Origin: Haplomitrium mnioides
Lineage: Eukaryota > Marchantiophyta > Haplomitriopsida > Calobryales
Direction: 5' to 3'
Length of the DNA: 21,006 nt
Assembly (NCBI GenBank): GCA_049999725.1
Contig: JBNGIS010020577.1
Location: 1 to 21,006 of the forward strand
Shown here: positions 19,166 to 21,006 of the stretch, piece after piece
How positions within the stretch are numbered: the stretch's first letter is position 1
Layout of the letters: each line of letters begins with the position of its first letter
Notes under the pieces: generated by a model
The model's input: only the letters and a program-made list of their open reading frames with translations
The model's database searches: none
What the model was told of the DNA's origin: nothing
Translations under genes and position numbers: made by a program

Positions 19166-20340
19166 TATGTGTAGGTTATTGAAGCAAAACTCGTAGCTTA
19201 TTGAAGAAGAAGTAGTTATTGAAGTAATCAAAACGAGTAGCAATTGAAGGAAGGAGATTGAGTAGGTTATTGAAGAAAAACTAGAATCTTATTGAAATAG
19301 AACTAGTAGCAATTGAAGGAAGTAGAACGAGTAGGTTAATCAAACAAAACTAGTAGCTTATTGAAGCAGAACAAGTAGTGATTGAAGCAAGCAGAATGAG
19401 TAGCAATTGAAGAAAGCATGTATGAGTAGGTTATTGAAGCAAAACTTGTAGCTTATTGAAGACAGAGTAGTGATTGAAGCAATCAAAACAAGTAGCAATT
19501 GAAGGAAGAACAACGAGTAGGTTATTGAAGCAAAACTAGTAGCTTATTGATGCATAACAAGTAGAAATTGAAGCAAGCAAAATAAGTAGCAATTGAAGAA
19601 AGCATGTATAAGTAGGTTATTGAAGCGAAACTTGTAGCTTATTGAAGAAGGAGTAGTGATTGAAGTAATCACAACGAGTAGGAACTGAATGAAGCACAAC
19701 GAGTAGGTTATTGAAGCAAAACTAGAAGCTTATTTAAGCAGAACTAGTAGCAATTGAAGGAAGTTGAACAAGTAGGTTAATCAAGAAAAACTAGTAGCTT
19801 ATCGAAGCAGAACGAGTAGTGATTGAAGCAAGCAGAATGAGTAGCAAGTTAAGGAAGCATGTATGAGTAGGTTATTGAAGCAAAACGCGTAGCCTTTTGA
19901 AGACAGAGTAGTGATTGAAGCAATTAAAACAAGTAGCAATTGAAGGAAGTAGAACGAGTAGATTATTCAAGCAAAACTAGTAGCTTATTGAAGCACAACG
20001 AGTAGTGATTGAAGTAAGCAGAATCAGTAGCAATTGAAGAAATCAGGTATGAGTAGGTTATTGAAGCAAAACTCGTAGCTTATTGAAGCAGGAGTAGTAA
20101 TTCAAGTGATGAGAACGAGTAGCAATTGAAGGAAGTAGAACGAGTAAGTTTATCAAGAAAAACTCGGAGCTTATTGAAGCAAAACAAGTAGTGATTGAAG
20201 CAAGCAGAATGAGTAGCAGTTGAAGAAAGCATGTATGAGTAGGTTATTGAAGCGAAACTCGTAGCTTATTGAAGAAGAAGTAGTTATTGAAGTAATCAAA
20301 ACGAGTAGCAATTGAAGGAAGGAGATTGAGTAGGTTATTG
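19166..20340 (+). repeat. B block 4 (short)
   Basis: HOR starts at 19166, 19421, 19607, 19862, 20048 and 20234, intervals 255, 186, 255, 186, 186. This equals the gap-corrected start of B block 3 (14431-15543) at an offset of 4735 bp, including the rare AACGCGTAGC HOR (15150 and 19885) and the ATTCAAGT subunit (15366 and 20101). It is therefore a segmental copy of B block 3's left part. Confidence 0.92.
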
Positions 20341-21006
20341 AAGCAAAACTAGAAGCTTATTGAAGCAAAACTAGTAGCAATTGAAGGAAGCAGAACGAGT
20401 AGGTTATTGAAGCAAAACTAGTAGCTTATTGCAATAGAGCGAGTAGTAATGGAAGCAAGCAGAATAAGTAACAATTGAAGGAAGCACGTATGACTAGGTT
20501 ATTGAAGCAAAACTCGTTGCTTATTTAAGAAGAAGTAGTGACTAAAGCAATCAGAACGAGCAGCGATTAAAGGAAATAGATTGAATAGGTTATTGAAGTA
20601 GAACTAGTAGCAATTGAAGGAAGCAGAATGAGTAGGTTATTGAAGCAAAACTAGTAGCTTATTGAAGCAGAACGAGTAGTGATTGAAGCAAGCAGAATGT
20701 GTAGTAATTGAAGGAAGCAGTTATGAGTAGGTTATTGAAGCGAAACTCATAGCTTATTGAAGAAGGAGTAGTGATTGAAGCAATCAGAACAAGTAGCAAT
20801 TGAAGGAAGTAGAACGAGTAGGTTTTTAAAGCAGAAGGAGTAGGTTATTGAAGCAGAATGAGTAGAAGTTGAAGGAAACAAAACAAGTAGGTTATTGAAG
20901 CAAAACTAGTAGCTAATTGAAGCGGAACGAGTCGTGACTCAAGCAAGCAGAATGAGTAGCAATTGAAAGAAGCAGGTATAAGTAGGTTATTGAAACAAAA
21001 CTCATA
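20340..21006 (+). repeat. A cassette 5, entered part-way and cut by window end
   Basis: The HOR 20234-20488 begins as B (GGAGATTGAGTAGG at about 20321) and ends as A HOR 2 (ATAGAGCGAGTAGTAATGG at about 20434, GAATAAGTAACAATTG at about 20462), still 255 bp long. HOR starts then follow at 20489, 20722 (233) and 20977 (255), as in A. The first 214-bp HOR with its 28-bp marker is absent. The upstream breakpoint can be placed only to about 20330-20430 because A and B agree there. Confidence 0.9.

Larger units (their letters stand above)
3041..21006 (+). repeat. Hierarchical satellite array (22-26 bp subunits)
   Basis: About 18 kb of uninterrupted head-to-tail repeats in one orientation, running off the right edge. 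Each subunit has a head of the type AA(C/T)GAGTAG, AACTAGTAG, AACT(C/T)GTAG or TATGAGTAG, followed by (G/C)TTATTGAAG or (TG/CA)ATTGAAG. It ends in CAA or CAG (22 bp), in an extended GAAGCAG-type tail (25 bp), or in a tail before TATGAG (26 bp). Eleven subunits make a 255-bp repeat. AAGCTT occurs in subunit 6, ACTAGT and CAATTG in others. The plus strand is purine-rich (15 of 22 bases in the commonest subunit) and poor in C. I do not recognise this family. No gene, transposon or inversion interrupts it. Confidence 0.97.

Noticed and set aside
3425-19243. Many 62-93 codon minus-strand open frames with similar Leu/Ser/Phe-rich translations
   Set aside because: They recur because 255 and 186 are multiples of three, so each HOR is read in the same frame. 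Subunits carry few stops on that strand. The frames end at regular HOR positions, start at arbitrary Met codons, and have no upstream signals or domain. They are satellite shadows.
3041-21006. CRISPR-like regular repeat spacing
   Set aside because: There are no unique spacers. The whole subunit is repeated and the tails are shared among copies. The setting is eukaryotic and no cas genes are present.
3041-21006. CENP-B box-like motif in the satellite
   Set aside because: I looked for the YTTCGTTGGAARCGGGA pattern on both strands in the subunit types and saw nothing close.

Overview
This window looks like eukaryotic nuclear DNA, most likely from a plant (pericentromeric or other heterochromatin). 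The reasons are a very large low-complexity satellite array, no convincing gene, and 10-N and 100-N scaffold gaps. The plant assignment is an inference; nothing here identifies a species. I find no protein-coding gene, tRNA or rRNA that I can support.

Positions 1-3040 are gene-poor, mostly single-copy sequence with one 100-N gap (614-713). They hold a cluster of decayed CGGAGG-type motifs (about 262-460), a mosaic of old diverged duplications (about 1131-1990) that includes two tight palindromes, three short GAGGTGG/GTGGC inverted repeats (about 2370-2580), and a 75-nt foldback (2683-2757).

Positions 3041-21006, and beyond the right edge, are one head-to-tail satellite array with no interrupting element, organised on four nested levels. 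Level 1 is a subunit of 22, 25 or 26 bp with a (N)ANGAGTAG head and an ATTGAAG core. Level 2 is a higher-order repeat (HOR) that nearly always opens with TATGAGTAGG. The full form has 11 subunits (255 bp). Shortened forms have 10 (233 bp), 9 (214 bp), 8 (186 bp), 7 (164 bp) or 4 (92 bp). Level 3 has two forms. The B unit is 255+255+186 = 696 bp (30 subunits). The A cassette is 214+255+233+255+255+233 = 1445 bp. Level 4 is a compound repeat of one A cassette followed by a variable number of B HORs. A cassettes start at 3041 (first subunit missing), 9019, 12986 and 17697, and a fifth is entered part-way at about 20340. The compound units are therefore about 6000, 3967 and 4711 bp long, plus an incomplete fourth.

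The array keeps register so well that HOR arithmetic can audit the assembly. Both 10-N gaps are best explained as unmerged overlaps of 6 and 34 bp. The 100-N gap at 16441 should be 122 bp. Other signals are CpG-decay polymorphism at fixed subunit positions, a 279-bp tract that is identical between two A cassettes 4.7 kb apart, and recombination junctions at the shared GAGTAG and ATTGAAGC cores. The many short minus-strand open frames across the array are products of the repeat and are not annotated as genes.
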